Positions 43,869 to 53,851 of a stretch of 64,000 bases of DNA are shown piece after piece; positions within the stretch are counted from its first letter, which is position 1; every line of letters starts with the position of its first letter. The notes beneath the pieces were generated by a model that was not told the DNA's origin, searched no databases, and saw nothing but the letters and a program-made list of their open reading frames with translations. The DNA comes from an uncultured Methanomassiliicoccus sp. (lineage in GTDB: Archaea > Thermoplasmatota > Thermoplasmata > Methanomassiliicoccales > Methanomassiliicoccaceae): contig CAJKRY010000005.1 in the NCBI GenBank assembly GCA_905202485.1, positions 53,928 through 117,927 on the forward strand. The letters run 5' to 3'. The position numbers were made by a program, and so were the translations under genes.

Positions 43869-44475
43869 GGTAAAAATCTGTGGTTTATCTCGGATTCAAG
43901 ATGTCTTAGCAGTCAATGAATGTATGCCAGATTACATTGGGTTTGTATTTGCAGAAAGTAAACGTCAGGTCTCTAAATCTAAGGCAGCGGATCTTCGCAG
44001 AAATTTAAACAAAAACATCAGTGCAGTAGGTGTTTTTGTTAATGAAGATCTGAGCCAAATAATTGACATATGCGACTCTAAGATTATTGATGTTGTACAG
44101 CTTCATGGTGATGAAACAAATGAATATATTAATGATTTAAGAGCCCACATCCAGCTTCCAATCATAAAATCAATACGAGTAAAAAATGCAATGTCTTTAG
44201 AGCAAATATCCACAATTCCTTCTGATTATATTTTATTTGATTCTTATTCAGATTCATGTTATGGTGGGAATGGGGATAGTTTTGATTGGACGCTTATTCC
44301 AAATACTATCAATAAACAGTTTTTCTTGGCTGGAGGTATTAAACCAGTTAATATCAACACTGCCATGTCTCTTGGTGCCTATTGTATTGATGTAAGCACT
44401 GGAGTGGAAACTAATGGCATAAAAGATCCATCTAAGATTCAAGAAATGATCAAATTGATAAGGGGAGTGAATTAA
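43855..44475 (+). CDS. trpF: Phosphoribosylanthranilate isomerase
   Basis: 206 residues. Isomerises PRA to CdRP by Amadori rearrangement. [11 protein letters not shown] holds the catalytic cysteine, then [37 protein letters not shown] and [10 protein letters not shown] with the phosphate loop and [16 protein letters not shown] 43855 follows CAGGGGA and overlaps the trpC stop; the trpF TAA shares bases with the trpB ATG (TAATG). Confidence 0.95.
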   Translation: MTLIKVKICGLSRIQDVLAVNECMPDYIGFVFAESKRQVSKSKAADLRRNLNKNISAVGVFVNEDLSQIIDICDSKIIDVVQLHGDETNEYINDLRAHIQLPIIKSIRVKNAMSLEQISTIPSDYILFDSYSDSCYGGNGDSFDWTLIPNTINKQFFLAGGIKPVNINTAMSLGAYCIDVSTGVETNGIKDPSKIQEMIKLIRGVN

Positions 44476-45662
44476 TGATATCCAGTGGTCGATTTGGGGA
44501 ATACGGCGGTCAGTTCATTCCAGAAACTCTGATGAATGCCGTCATTGAGTTAGAAATGCAATACAATTATTACAAAAGTGATGAAAATTTCCAAAAAGAA
44601 CTTAAAAAGTTATTATGCGGTTATGCGGGGAGGCCTTCTCTATTATATCATGCAAAAAATATGACTGAAGATTTAGGTGGAGCAAAAATATATCTTAAAC
44701 GAGAAGATTTAAATCACACAGGTTCACACAAAATAAATAATGTTCTTGGACAAGCATTGTTAGCTAAAAAAATGGGCAAAACAAGAATAATTGCTGAAAC
44801 TGGAGCTGGACAGCATGGTGTAGCTACTGCTACTGCGGCAGCCTTAATGGGGTTGGAATGTGAAATCTTCATGGGCAAAGAGGACACTATACGACAGGCT
44901 TTAAATGTGTACAGAATGGAGTTACTTGGTGCCAAAGTGCATCCAGTTACTAGCGGAACTATGACTCTTAAAGATGCAGTCAACGAGACTTTAAAAGAAT
45001 GGACTTCCAGAATTGAAGATACTCACTATGCAATAGGATCAGTGATGGGACCTCATCCGTTTCCTATGATGGTGAGGGATTTCCAGAGTATAATTGGTCG
45101 TGAAGTAAGATCTCAAATTTTAAAAGCAGAAGGTAAACTCCCAGATGCTCTTGTTGCATGTGTTGGTGGTGGAAGCAATGCCATGGGTTTATTTTATGAC
45201 TTCATTAATGATGCTAATGTCAGTCTCATAGGATGTGAAGCAGCAGGCGAAGGTGTACATGTGGCTAGAAATGCTGCTACAATAGCCAATGGTAAGATTG
45301 GCATATTCCATGGTATGAAATCATATTTCTGTCAGGATAGTTTTGGACAGATTGCAAAAGTATACTCAATTTCTGCTGGACTGGATTATCCAGGTATTGG
45401 TCCAGAGCACGCTTATCTTAATGATATAAAACGAGCTAAATATGTGCCAGTTTCAGACTCAGAAGCCGTTGAGGCATTTAAATACTTGTCATCTACGGAA
45501 GGAATCATTCCGGCTATTGAAAGTGCACATGCAGTGTCATATGCAATTCGTGCAGCTCCAACAATGAGTACTGATTCAGTGATAGTAATCAATATATCAG
45601 GAAGGGGAGACAAAGATGTTGCTTCAATAGTTAGATACTTAGGAGATGAAATATATGACTAA
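44475..45662 (+). CDS. trpB: Tryptophan synthase beta subunit
   Basis: 395 residues, the TrpB1 type that pairs with TrpA. The N-terminus [16 protein letters not shown], the PLP lysine in [35 protein letters not shown] phosphate loop and [11 protein letters not shown] are all present. It condenses indole with serine. It starts inside the trpF stop codon and ends 8 bases into trpA. Confidence 0.97.
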   Translation: MISSGRFGEYGGQFIPETLMNAVIELEMQYNYYKSDENFQKELKKLLCGYAGRPSLLYHAKNMTEDLGGAKIYLKREDLNHTGSHKINNVLGQALLAKKMGKTRIIAETGAGQHGVATATAAALMGLECEIFMGKEDTIRQALNVYRMELLGAKVHPVTSGTMTLKDAVNETLKEWTSRIEDTHYAIGSVMGPHPFPMMVRDFQSIIGREVRSQILKAEGKLPDALVACVGGGSNAMGLFYDFINDANVSLIGCEAAGEGVHVARNAATIANGKIGIFHGMKSYFCQDSFGQIAKVYSISAGLDYPGIGPEHAYLNDIKRAKYVPVSDSEAVEAFKYLSSTEGIIPAIESAHAVSYAIRAAPTMSTDSVIVINISGRGDKDVASIVRYLGDEIYD

Positions 45663-46437
45663 AATCAAATCTGTTTTTTCTAATGGAAAGGCACTCATTG
45701 CATTCATAACTGCGGGAGATCCAGATCTTCACACAACCAAAGAGCTTATTTTGAATATGTCAATTTCGGGCGTAGATTTAATTGAAATAGGCATTCCGTT
45801 CTCTGATCCGATTGCCGAAGGCACTACAATTCAAAAGGCAGATGAACGTTCTCTAAATTCTGGAACAACAGTTGATAATATTTTCGACATGGTTTTGACT
45901 GTGCGAAAAGAAACACAAATTCCCCTTGCCTTCATGACTTATGTAAATCCAATCTTTGCATACGGTACAGAAAAATTCATCAAAAAATGTATAGAGTGCT
46001 CTATTGACGCAATAATCGTCCCAGATGTGCCATTTGAAGAAAAAAATGAAGTTTTGAGATACTGCGATAATGAAGATATAGATTTAATTTCCATCATTGC
46101 ACCGACTTCGAAAGAGCGTATAAAAAACATAGCTTCAGAAGCTACAGGTTTTCTTTACTGCATATCATCTCTTGGCGTTACAGGTGTTAGGAGCCATATA
46201 AATACTGATATAAACGCAATGATATCATCTGTCAGGGAAGTATCAGATATTCCTTGTGCGGTTGGATTTGGCATTTCGACACCAGAACAAGCCAAAGATG
46301 TGGTAAAATACTCAGATGGAGTTATTATTGGAAGTGCAATAGTGCAAATAATTGAAGAATATGGTAAAGATTGTATAGAACCCGTGTGTGATTATGTTCA
46401 AAAAATTAAAGATGCAATATGTGAGAATGTTTCATAA
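45655..46437 (+). CDS. trpA: Tryptophan synthase alpha subunit
   Basis: 260 residues, TIM barrel that releases indole from indole-glycerol phosphate for Trp[57 protein letters not shown] and [12 protein letters not shown] are family motifs. The start is placed at ATG 45655 with AGGAG at 45641-45645; ATG 45646 directly after that site is too close. It is the last gene of the operon and ends 4 bases from a convergent gene. Confidence 0.96.
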   Translation: MTKIKSVFSNGKALIAFITAGDPDLHTTKELILNMSISGVDLIEIGIPFSDPIAEGTTIQKADERSLNSGTTVDNIFDMVLTVRKETQIPLAFMTYVNPIFAYGTEKFIKKCIECSIDAIIVPDVPFEEKNEVLRYCDNEDIDLISIIAPTSKERIKNIASEATGFLYCISSLGVTGVRSHINTDINAMISSVREVSDIPCAVGFGISTPEQAKDVVKYSDGVIIGSAIVQIIEEYGKDCIEPVCDYVQKIKDAICENVS

Positions 46438-46441
46438 ATGA

Positions 46442-47149
46442 TCACTCACTGTGTTCTAACATCTTTTTTAAATCTTCCAATTCTTTTTCATTTATTTTTC
46501 TTATTTTTCCTGGTTGAAGATCTCCCAATTTAATATTTATTATTCTTATTCTGGTTAATGATGTAACGTTGTATCCTAGTTTTTCACACATTCGCCTTAT
46601 TTGTCTGTTAAGCCCTTGTGTAAGTATTATGTCAAATTCTTTTGGTCCAGTTTGATATGCTTTGCAAGGTTTAGTTACTGCCCCTAATATTTCAACACCA
46701 TTTTTCATATGATCTATAAATTGTTGATTCACTACTTTGTCCACTTTCACAATATATTCCTTTTCGTGTTGGTTCCGACTTCTCATTATCTTGTTGACTA
46801 GGTCCCCCTCATTAGTTAAAAGAATCAACCCTTGTGAGTCTTTATCTAGTCTTCCAATCGGATAAATCCTAATTGGGTAGTTGATATAATCAACAATATT
46901 GTTAGTTTCATTTTCTGATGTTGTACATACAAGACCTTTCGGTTTATTGAATGCTATCAAAGTACTCTCATCTTTTTTATCAACAATCTCTCCATTTACC
47001 TCTACTATATCTCTATTGGATATTTTTGTGCCGATAACTGCAGTTTTTCCGTTGACTTTTACACATCCTTTTTCAATGTATTCATCTGCTTTCCGTCTAG
47101 AACAAAATCCACAATCACTCAAATATTTATTAAGACGAATCTGTTCCAT
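46442..47149 (-). CDS. S4-domain RsuA/RluB/RluF-family pseudouridine synthase
   Basis: 235 residues. N-terminal S4 RNA-binding domain (RLNKYLSDCGFCSRRKADEYIEKGCVKVNG), catalytic core with IYPIGRLDKDSQGLILLTNEGDL holding the catalytic Asp, and QGLNRQIRRMCEKLGYNVTSLTRIRI, which resembles RluF (23S rRNA U2604) most. This is a bacterial family; archaea normally modify rRNA with Cbf5 and guide RNAs, so acquisition by lateral transfer is likely. It ends 4 bases from trpA, transcribed convergently, with no obvious terminator between. Confidence 0.9.
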   Translation of the reverse strand: MEQIRLNKYLSDCGFCSRRKADEYIEKGCVKVNGKTAVIGTKISNRDIVEVNGEIVDKKDESTLIAFNKPKGLVCTTSENETNNIVDYINYPIRIYPIGRLDKDSQGLILLTNEGDLVNKIMRSRNQHEKEYIVKVDKVVNQQFIDHMKNGVEILGAVTKPCKAYQTGPKEFDIILTQGLNRQIRRMCEKLGYNVTSLTRIRIINIKLGDLQPGKIRKINEKELEDLKKMLEHSE

Positions 47150-47367
47150 ACGCTCAAGTTAAAGCAAGATGTTTATATACAGTTTTTGAGTTTTGAAACT
47201 GCGTAATACGCGATAGTAAAATATTTTTCTATTTAGCATCTCATCATCTTTAAATACTCATATACACATCTGAACTAGTTTAGCATGATATATTATCATA
47301 CGATCTCAATTGGATCTTCCAAAAATCAACCGCTTTTTAAGATATGAGATGGCCAGAGGTCAACTAA

Positions 47368-48633
47368 ATGGACGAATCCAGTATTGTAATGGTAATCATT
47401 CTCATTGTCTTGGTAGGCTTATCTGCATACTTTTCTGCATCTGAGACTGCATTTTCAAGTGTCAATAAGATCAGGCTCAAAAACTATGCAAAAGAAGGTA
47501 ATAAAAAAGCAGAAAAAGCTTTAGCATTAGCTGAAAACTTTGACAAGTCAATAACTACTATTCTAATTGGAAATAATCTGGTAAATATTGCGGCTACATC
47601 ACTTTGTACATTATTATTTACACTGGAATTCGGTGCTGTTGGTGTGGGTTACTCTACAATTGTAATGACTGCATTTCTTCTAATTTTTGGTGAAATCACA
47701 CCAAAATGCATTGCCAAGGAAAATGCGGAAAGTTTTGCAATCACAGTCACTTCTTCATTAAATATACTCATTAAATTATTTACACCAATAAGCTATTTTT
47801 TCATAAAACTAAAGAGTTTGATCACAAAATCAATGAAATCTAAAGAGGTTCCAACCCTCACTGAAGAAGAACTCATGGTGATGATTGATGAAATTGAGGA
47901 AGAGGGTACCCTTGAAAAACGTGAAAGTGAACTAATAAAATCTGCTATTGAATTTGATAACATCACTGTGGATGAAGTGTTAGTGCCAAGAGTTGATATA
48001 GCCGCTGCCGATATAAGGTCCGATAGGTATGAGATGAAGTATATATTCACATCTACAGGTTATTCTAGAATACCGGTTTATGAAGATAATATCGACAATA
48101 TCATAGGTGTGGTGTATGAGAAAGACTTCTACACAAAATATTCTGATTCTGAAGAGGTGCTATTAACTGACATAGTGAGGCCCATCCAATTTGTTCCGGA
48201 AACTATGAAAATCTCTACACTCCTTACTGACCTACAGAAATCCAAAACACACATGGCAATTGTCCTTGACTCCTATGGCGGGACACTAGGAATCGTAACT
48301 CTAGAAGATATTCTTGAAGAGCTGGTGGGCGAGATATGGGATGAAAGTGATGAAATTGAATACTCCGTAATCAAAGAATCTGAAGATCGTTATTCTGTTC
48401 TGGGTGGCGCCAACATATACGACGTTATGGAAGAGATTGGTCTTGATTTTGATCCTGGGGAGTATGAAGATCACACCGTAGGAGGATACATTCAGTACGT
48501 TTTAGAGAAAATTCCTATAAAAGGTGATAAAGTAGAACTCCCAAATGCTACACTGGTTGTAAAATCTACAAAGAAACGGCGCATAAGAGACGCTTTAATT
48601 ATCAAAAAACCAGAGGATACTGAAACTGAGTAA
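47368..48633 (+). CDS. CNNM/CorC (HlyC/CorC) family membrane protein
   Basis: 421 residues. DUF21 membrane domain with four helices (about 1-145; FSASETAFSSVNKIRLKN is its signature), two CBS domains (about 200-330; FTSTGYSRIPVYEDNIDNIIGVVYEKD, MAIVLDSYGGTLGIVTLEDILEELVGEIWDE) and a C-terminal CorC/HlyC transporter-associated domain (about 345-415). Members export Mg2+ or act in metal homeostasis at the cytoplasmic membrane. Monocistronic; a hairpin overlapping its stop separates it from the convergent pst operon. Confidence 0.92.
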   Translation: MDESSIVMVIILIVLVGLSAYFSASETAFSSVNKIRLKNYAKEGNKKAEKALALAENFDKSITTILIGNNLVNIAATSLCTLLFTLEFGAVGVGYSTIVMTAFLLIFGEITPKCIAKENAESFAITVTSSLNILIKLFTPISYFFIKLKSLITKSMKSKEVPTLTEEELMVMIDEIEEEGTLEKRESELIKSAIEFDNITVDEVLVPRVDIAAADIRSDRYEMKYIFTSTGYSRIPVYEDNIDNIIGVVYEKDFYTKYSDSEEVLLTDIVRPIQFVPETMKISTLLTDLQKSKTHMAIVLDSYGGTLGIVTLEDILEELVGEIWDESDEIEYSVIKESEDRYSVLGGANIYDVMEEIGLDFDPGEYEDHTVGGYIQYVLEKIPIKGDKVELPNATLVVKSTKKRRIRDALIIKKPEDTETE

Positions 48634-48659
48634 TGTTTTAATCAATACACTCAGTTTTA
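48625..48659. terminator. Hairpin between the CNNM gene and pstB
   Basis: ACTGAG (48625-48630, over the stop codon) pairs with CTCAGT (48650-48655), followed by TTTTAG. Confidence 0.4.
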
Positions 48660-48665
48660 GATCAT

Positions 48666-49424
48666 TTATCCAAATTTCCCTGCAAGATATTCTGCAGTGA
48701 AATCTTGAACAGGATTTTTGAACACGCTGGAAGTATCTCCAAATTCTACAAGTTTCCCAAGGTACATAAATGCAGTATAATCACTAATCCTGAGAGCTTG
48801 TTGCATGTTATGTGTCACAATGACTATTGTATACTTATCTTTAAGATCCTCCATAAGTGATTCTATCTTTTTAGATGAAATGGGGTCTAATGCCGAAGTA
48901 GGTTCATCCATTAATACAATCTCTGGAGATATGGAAAGAGACCGTGCTATGCATAGTCTCTGCTGTTGCCCACCAGATAGTGACAATGCAGATTGATTAA
49001 GCTCGTCACTAACTTCATCCCACAATGCTGCTTGCTCTAAAGATTCTTTAACTATTCTGTTAAGTTCCTTATCACACGCAATTCCATGCATTTTGGGCCC
49101 GTATACTATATTTTCACGAATACTCATGGGGAATGGGCATGGTTTTTGAAAGACCATACCTATTCTTTTTCGGAGTTGTACGGTATTTTTGCATTTGTAG
49201 ATATTTTCTCCATGGAATATAATCTCACCTTGTACTCTACATTTACCGACCATATCATTTATCCTGTTCATGCTTCTAAGAAGTGTAGATTTGCCACATC
49301 CAGATGGGCCGATTATTGCAGTTATTTTATTTTTGTATATTGGCATACATACATCATACAATGTTTGATTATCTCCATACCAAAGATTAAAATTGTTAAT
49401 TGATAATATTTCATTATCATTCAT
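48666..49424 (-). CDS. pstB: Phosphate ABC transporter ATPase
   Basis: 252 residues. Walker A GPSGCGKSTLLRS, Q-loop MVFQKPCPFPMSIREN typical of PstB, signature LSGGQQQRLCIARSL, Walker B IVLMDEPTSALDPIS. It drives high-affinity phosphate import with the fused permease and PstS. Last gene in the pstS-pstCA-pstB operon, 4 bases after the permease; no phoU follows, which is unusual for this operon. Confidence 0.97.
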   Translation of the reverse strand: MNDNEILSINNFNLWYGDNQTLYDVCMPIYKNKITAIIGPSGCGKSTLLRSMNRINDMVGKCRVQGEIIFHGENIYKCKNTVQLRKRIGMVFQKPCPFPMSIRENIVYGPKMHGIACDKELNRIVKESLEQAALWDEVSDELNQSALSLSGGQQQRLCIARSLSISPEIVLMDEPTSALDPISSKKIESLMEDLKDKYTIVIVTHNMQQALRISDYTAFMYLGKLVEFGDTSSVFKNPVQDFTAEYLAGKFG

Positions 49425-49428
49425 TATA

Positions 49429-51411
49429 TCACCACTTTATGCTCCTAGAATAGAAGTGTCTGATTACTGATGCTACTGTAAACATTGAAAGCACAATGAT
49501 CAATAATACTAATGCAGTACCATATTGATTGGTCATAGATCCCGGTACTTCTGATGCAAGGTAGTATAGATGATATGGGAGTGCCATTATCGGATCAAAT
49601 ATTGAACTGCTCATGCTTCCTTGGTATGCTACCACGGCAGTGAACATGATCGGTGCAGTTTCTCCAGATGCTCTTCCAAGCCCTAAGATGGCACCAGTTA
49701 TAACTCCCCCAAATGCAGCAGGAAGTACTACTTTAGATGTAGTATCCCATTTGCTTGCGCCCATTGCAAATGATGCTTCTCGTATGTCATTTGGAATTGA
49801 AGATATTGCTTCTTCAGTCGTTTTAATAATGACTGGTAGTATTAAAAATGATAATATTATACAACCTCCAATTAATGAATACCCAATTCCTAAATACACA
49901 ACGATGGCGGCCATACCAAATAAACCAAATACTACAGAAGGCGTCCCATTTAATATTCCAATTGCACTTTTGATTGACCTAGTATATCTGCTATCTTTAG
50001 CATATTCTGACAAATATACGCCAGTCAATACTCCAAGCGGAAATGCAATAACTAGTGTACCAACTATCAGCTTAAGCGTACCGATTATTGCAGGGTATAT
50101 GCCACCGCTGAGGCCAGCATTTGATGGATAAGATGTCAGGAAGTCTATGGATATTGCTGGAATTCCTTTGATTATTATGTCAGCAAGCAATATTGCAAGA
50201 ATAGTAATGATACAAACCATGGCTAATGCGCATACCAGATGTGCACATTTCTCTCTCTGCATCGAGTTCATCTTTCTAGATCCATACTTTAATGCATTTA
50301 TGATTACCAATATGGCAAATGCACATATAATCGCATAGATTGGACTGATAAATAATGATACAATCATGTACGAAAATGATAGACATATTGCCGTCATTAT
50401 AATATTTTTTAATAAATTATGATATTTAGTAATATATTCTTTGACATGTTTAGGAACTACTTTTGAAGCTAATCCATCTTTTTCAGTACTTTTCATGAAT
50501 TTTTTTCTAGTATTGTCTGCAATTAATTTTGCAATTATATTAATTATCAAAACCATTGCCATCAAGACTAATGCAAGAAGAAATAGTGCTGAGTAGTGAG
50601 TACTTCCGACAACGACATTGGGCATCTCCAAAGCCAGCGTTGCTGTAATTGTTCTGACCATATCAAATACATTCCAAAGGGGATCAGGAACCAATGCAGT
50701 ATTTCCAGTAACCATCATAACCGCCATTGTTTCACCAATGGCTCTTCCAATGCCTAGTACAACAGCTGCGGAAATTCCAGAAATGGCAGAGGGAATAATA
50801 ATTTTCCTCGTGGTTTCCCATCTGGTAGCCCCCATTGCAATAGAAGCTTCCCTATATGACTTTGGAATTGCACGCATTGAATCATCAGATATTGATATTA
50901 TTGTGGGCAATGCCATTATTCCTAATAATATGGATCCAGTGAGCCATGAGTATCCATAATCAAGGTGCTCTGGAAACACATCTCTCAATAATGGAACAAG
51001 TATAATTACTCCAAAGAATCCATAAACTACTGATGGGATCCCAGCAAAAATTTCACATATTGGTTTCAGAATATTTCTGACCTTATCCGACACTACTTCA
51101 GATATGAATATTGAGGCACCTATTCCCAGTGGTACTGCAAATAATATTGATCCAAAAGTTACTAGGAGTGTACCTATTATCACTGGAAATGCCCCATATA
51201 AATCGGCGCTGGGTTTCCAGACATTTCCTGTTAGAAACTCTATAATGCCTATCTCTTGTATTGCAGTTGCACTGTTTGCAATTATGAATATAATTATAAA
51301 AAAAATAATGGCTGCAGCCGTAAAAGAAACGGCTGCAAGAGAATATCTTGACACGCTGTCGCGGTGATTTTCTCGAGATCTTTTTTTATGTAATACACGA
51401 TCTGCGCTCAT
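49429..51411 (-). CDS. pstC/pstA: Fused PstC-PstA phosphate permease
   Basis: 660 residues, about twice a normal permease. The N-terminal half (1-315) is PstC-like with a binding-protein-dependent transport motif REASIAMGATRWETTRKIIIPSAI, and the C-terminal half (about 385-660) is PstA-like with the equivalent EASFAMGASKWDTTSKVVLPAAFGG. A linker with extra membrane helices (about 335-375) joins them, which keeps both halves in the right topology. In most organisms these are separate genes; there is no stop or frameshift in the joining region, so the fusion is real in this sequence. The fused chain would form the whole channel as a monomer. Confidence 0.93.
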   Translation of the reverse strand: MSADRVLHKKRSRENHRDSVSRYSLAAVSFTAAAIIFFIIIFIIANSATAIQEIGIIEFLTGNVWKPSADLYGAFPVIIGTLLVTFGSILFAVPLGIGASIFISEVVSDKVRNILKPICEIFAGIPSVVYGFFGVIILVPLLRDVFPEHLDYGYSWLTGSILLGIMALPTIISISDDSMRAIPKSYREASIAMGATRWETTRKIIIPSAISGISAAVVLGIGRAIGETMAVMMVTGNTALVPDPLWNVFDMVRTITATLALEMPNVVVGSTHYSALFLLALVLMAMVLIINIIAKLIADNTRKKFMKSTEKDGLASKVVPKHVKEYITKYHNLLKNIIMTAICLSFSYMIVSLFISPIYAIICAFAILVIINALKYGSRKMNSMQREKCAHLVCALAMVCIITILAILLADIIIKGIPAISIDFLTSYPSNAGLSGGIYPAIIGTLKLIVGTLVIAFPLGVLTGVYLSEYAKDSRYTRSIKSAIGILNGTPSVVFGLFGMAAIVVYLGIGYSLIGGCIILSFLILPVIIKTTEEAISSIPNDIREASFAMGASKWDTTSKVVLPAAFGGVITGAILGLGRASGETAPIMFTAVVAYQGSMSSSIFDPIMALPYHLYYLASEVPGSMTNQYGTALVLLIIVLSMFTVASVIRHFYSRSIKW

Positions 51412-51432
51412 TTATAACCGCCTGGAATTTTA

Positions 51433-52284
51433 TTATGATATGATTTTTATAAATCCCATATCTTCAACTATCTCCTGTCCTTGTGGGCACAAAACCCAGC
51501 TTAAGAAGAAAGCTGACATTCCAGTAGGTTCTCCATCGGTAACAAGTATCAGATTTCTAGATATCGGATACTCATTATTACTAACTGTTTCTACAGAAGC
51601 TTCGATTCCATTTACATTTACAGCTACTGTATTTTCAGTGAGATCGCTCGCAGCACTTAAACTTACATATCCAATGGCTCCGGATGTGTTTTCAACTCTT
51701 GTCTTCATCGATCCAGTTGATGCTTCTGCAGGATATGAACTGCTAGTTTCATAGCCATCTAATGCTTCAGCAAGAGCTTCTTCTATACAATCACGTGTAC
51801 CAGAACCATCTTCTCTTACAATTGGATTTATTTTCTCATCATTTCCGCCTAATTCTTTCCAATTGGTATAAACCCCACTATATATTTTTGCTATTTCTTC
51901 TACTGTTAGATTGTTAACGCCAGCATCTTTACTTACGATAACCACAACAGCATCCATTCCGATTATTGTAACTTTAAGCCCACCATCAAGTTCTGCTGGT
52001 TTAGGATCTCTAGACATCATTCCAATGTCTGCAGTCTTTTGTAAAACTGCTGATGCACCAGCACTAGATCCACCGCCGGTCACATTCATTGATACATTTG
52101 CATAGTCTTCAAATGCTTCCTGGAACTGATTCATTAGTGGCTGGACCGTTGTCGAACCAGTGACTACAAGTGTTTGTTTTTTATTCGTATTTTCTGCATC
52201 TCCGCCGAATACTATAGAGCTTCCGGCAATGCAGATTACTGCAGTCAAAACGACTGCAATGATAATCTTAAAATTATCATTCAA
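51433..52284 (-). CDS. pstS: Phosphate-binding protein PstS
   Basis: 283 residues: signal sequence or anchor (about 5-25, no lipobox cysteine), then the PBP-like domain with VTGSTTVQPLMNQFQEAF, GGGSSAGASAVLQKTADIGMMSRDPK (phosphate ligands) and REDGSGTRDCIEEAL. It captures phosphate outside the cell for PstCA-B. Start is TTG 52284, since GAGGTGA lies 5 bases upstream (52291-52297) and the nearby ATG 52280 is out of frame. Leads the operon. Confidence 0.94.
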   Translation of the reverse strand: MNDNFKIIIAVVLTAVICIAGSSIVFGGDAENTNKKQTLVVTGSTTVQPLMNQFQEAFEDYANVSMNVTGGGSSAGASAVLQKTADIGMMSRDPKPAELDGGLKVTIIGMDAVVVIVSKDAGVNNLTVEEIAKIYSGVYTNWKELGGNDEKINPIVREDGSGTRDCIEEALAEALDGYETSSSYPAEASTGSMKTRVENTSGAIGYVSLSAASDLTENTVAVNVNGIEASVETVSNNEYPISRNLILVTDGEPTGMSAFFLSWVLCPQGQEIVEDMGFIKIIS

Positions 52285-52317
52285 AGATTTTCACCTCAGC
52301 ATTGTCATGAATTGTTT

Positions 52318-52327
52318 TAAATATATA
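52318..52327 (-). promoter_or_regulatory. TATA box for the pst operon
   Basis: TATATATTTA on the minus strand (within GGTATATATTTAAAA), about 35-45 bases before the TTG start and upstream of the GAGGTGA ribosome binding site. Confidence 0.6.
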
Positions 52328-52507
52328 CCTTATCAAAATAGTATATTTTCTAATCCATTATGTATATACTAAACATTTTTGTATGGTGCAATATGTACGA
52401 ATGCGTAGCATGCATTGACACGTATAACAAGATGTGCAGTAAATTTAGTCTAAATAACTAGCATTTTAATCAATGAAACTGATACACTCATCACAAGACG
52501 TGATTAA

Positions 52508-53128
52508 ATGAATGTACTGATCATTAATGGAAGTCCGCACAAGGAGGGTTGCACTTACACTGCACTGCGTGAGGTAGCAAACGAATTAAATAAAGAACAA
52601 ATTGATACAAACATCATACATATTGGAACAAAACCTATTGCAGGTTGCATCGCTTGTGGAAAGTGTACACAGACTGGGTATTGCATATTTGGTGACGATC
52701 CAGTTAATGAATGTGTAGATATAATGAAAGAATCAGACGGCTTGGTAGTTGGTTCTCCGGTATATTATGCTGGTCCAAATGGTGCATTATGCTCATTTTT
52801 AGATAGAATGTTTTACCGCAAATCAAAATTTTATGAGTATAAACCAGCGGCAGCAGTTGTAAACTGCCGTAGAGGTGGAGCAAGTGCTTCTTTTGACCGA
52901 TTAAACAAATATTTCACAATATCCAATATGCCTGTAGTATCATCCCAATATTGGAACTCTACCCACGGTTTTATTCCAGAAGAAACATTGCAGGACTTAG
53001 AAGGGTTGCAGACAATGAGAACTCTTGGTAGAAATATGGCATGGCTGATAAACTGTATATCTTATTCTAAAGAAAGATATCCGCACCCAACAAGAGAACC
53101 TCAGGTAATGACCAACTTCATAAAATAA
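52508..53128 (+). CDS. NAD(P)H-dependent FMN reductase, iron-sulfur flavoprotein type
   Basis: 206 residues. MNVLIINGSPHKEGCTYTAL (FMN loop), then GCIACGKCTQTGYCIFGDDP with the cysteine motif that may carry a 4Fe-4S cluster, and VVGSPVYYAGPNGALCSFLDR facing the flavin. It is similar in design to the flavoprotein at 26807 but not close. Likely shuttles electrons from NADPH or ferredoxin; partner unknown. Monocistronic. Confidence 0.87.
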   Translation: MNVLIINGSPHKEGCTYTALREVANELNKEQIDTNIIHIGTKPIAGCIACGKCTQTGYCIFGDDPVNECVDIMKESDGLVVGSPVYYAGPNGALCSFLDRMFYRKSKFYEYKPAAAVVNCRRGGASASFDRLNKYFTISNMPVVSSQYWNSTHGFIPEETLQDLEGLQTMRTLGRNMAWLINCISYSKERYPHPTREPQVMTNFIK

Positions 53129-53273
53129 TCCCCTTCAGATGCGACGTGGGCATTTGGATGTAATAGTCTCTAGATGTCCACGTTATTTCTTAATGTAGAA
53201 TCATCATTAGATTAAAATCACATTTTTATTTTGCATATTTATATCAACCATTACACGCATAAATCTGGTCAGA

Positions 53274-53591
53274 TCATTCTATTGTTATGACTGCATCTCG
53301 CTTAATTCCAAGCTCTCCAGCAACTTCTATAGCTTTGAGCACAGCACATGGAACTGGGCAAGCAGCATGTTTTAAACATTTACTGGCAAGTTGATATATC
53401 TCAGTTTCATTCATGGGTGATTCTACGCATGACCATGCATATATTGGCTTAACTCCCCATGACATCTCCAGAACTTTTGAACAATCACTCTGAATGTCTA
53501 ATACAACCTCGCCATCTTCATTGGTTTTTGCTATTATGACAGTCTTCATTTTGCATACGCCTGCATCTACTGTTACTTTGCAATCTGCCAT
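53274..53591 (-). CDS. Small cysteine-rich protein, unknown (DUF6951-like)
   Basis: 105 residues with seven cysteines (C4, C13, C37, C55, C72, C78, C82), including a HAACPVPCAVLKAIEVAGEL segment. The middle is beta-rich, the end helical. I believe it corresponds to a methanogen family listed as DUF6951, from memory only. The cysteine pattern suggests a metal or cluster site. It is transcribed away from the ArsA-like cluster from a shared 260-base region, so a link with that cluster is possible. ATG 53591 has AGGCGGGT upstream. Confidence 0.6.
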   Translation of the reverse strand: MADCKVTVDAGVCKMKTVIIAKTNEDGEVVLDIQSDCSKVLEMSWGVKPIYAWSCVESPMNETEIYQLASKCLKHAACPVPCAVLKAIEVAGELGIKRDAVITIE

Positions 53592-53851
53592 AGTTACCCG
53601 CCTTATTTGATTTATTATCTAATTTGTAAGATACAATACTGGATTTATAAACCCATCAGTTTCCTGAATGAATTAGACGCAGTATATGTATTTTGTTAAT
53701 CGGACTTATGTTATCTAATACTTGCCACTAAATGTATGAAATTTTTTCTCATATTTGACTCGTACCAGACTTTAAATTGATGTAATTTCAAATCATCTTG
53801 TACGATCTTTTTAAGGGTGAATATGCATATTGGAAACTAGGAGGATTGAAA

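Noticed and set aside
49613..51367. Long antisense frames opposite the fused phosphate permease
   Set aside because: They mirror the hydrophobic codon pattern of the real gene, have no family motifs and lack promoters.
53798..53851. N-terminal extension of the ArsA-like ATPase from TTG 53798
   Set aside because: A strong AGGAGG lies 7 bases before ATG 53852, and the extra 18 residues have no similarity to the family.
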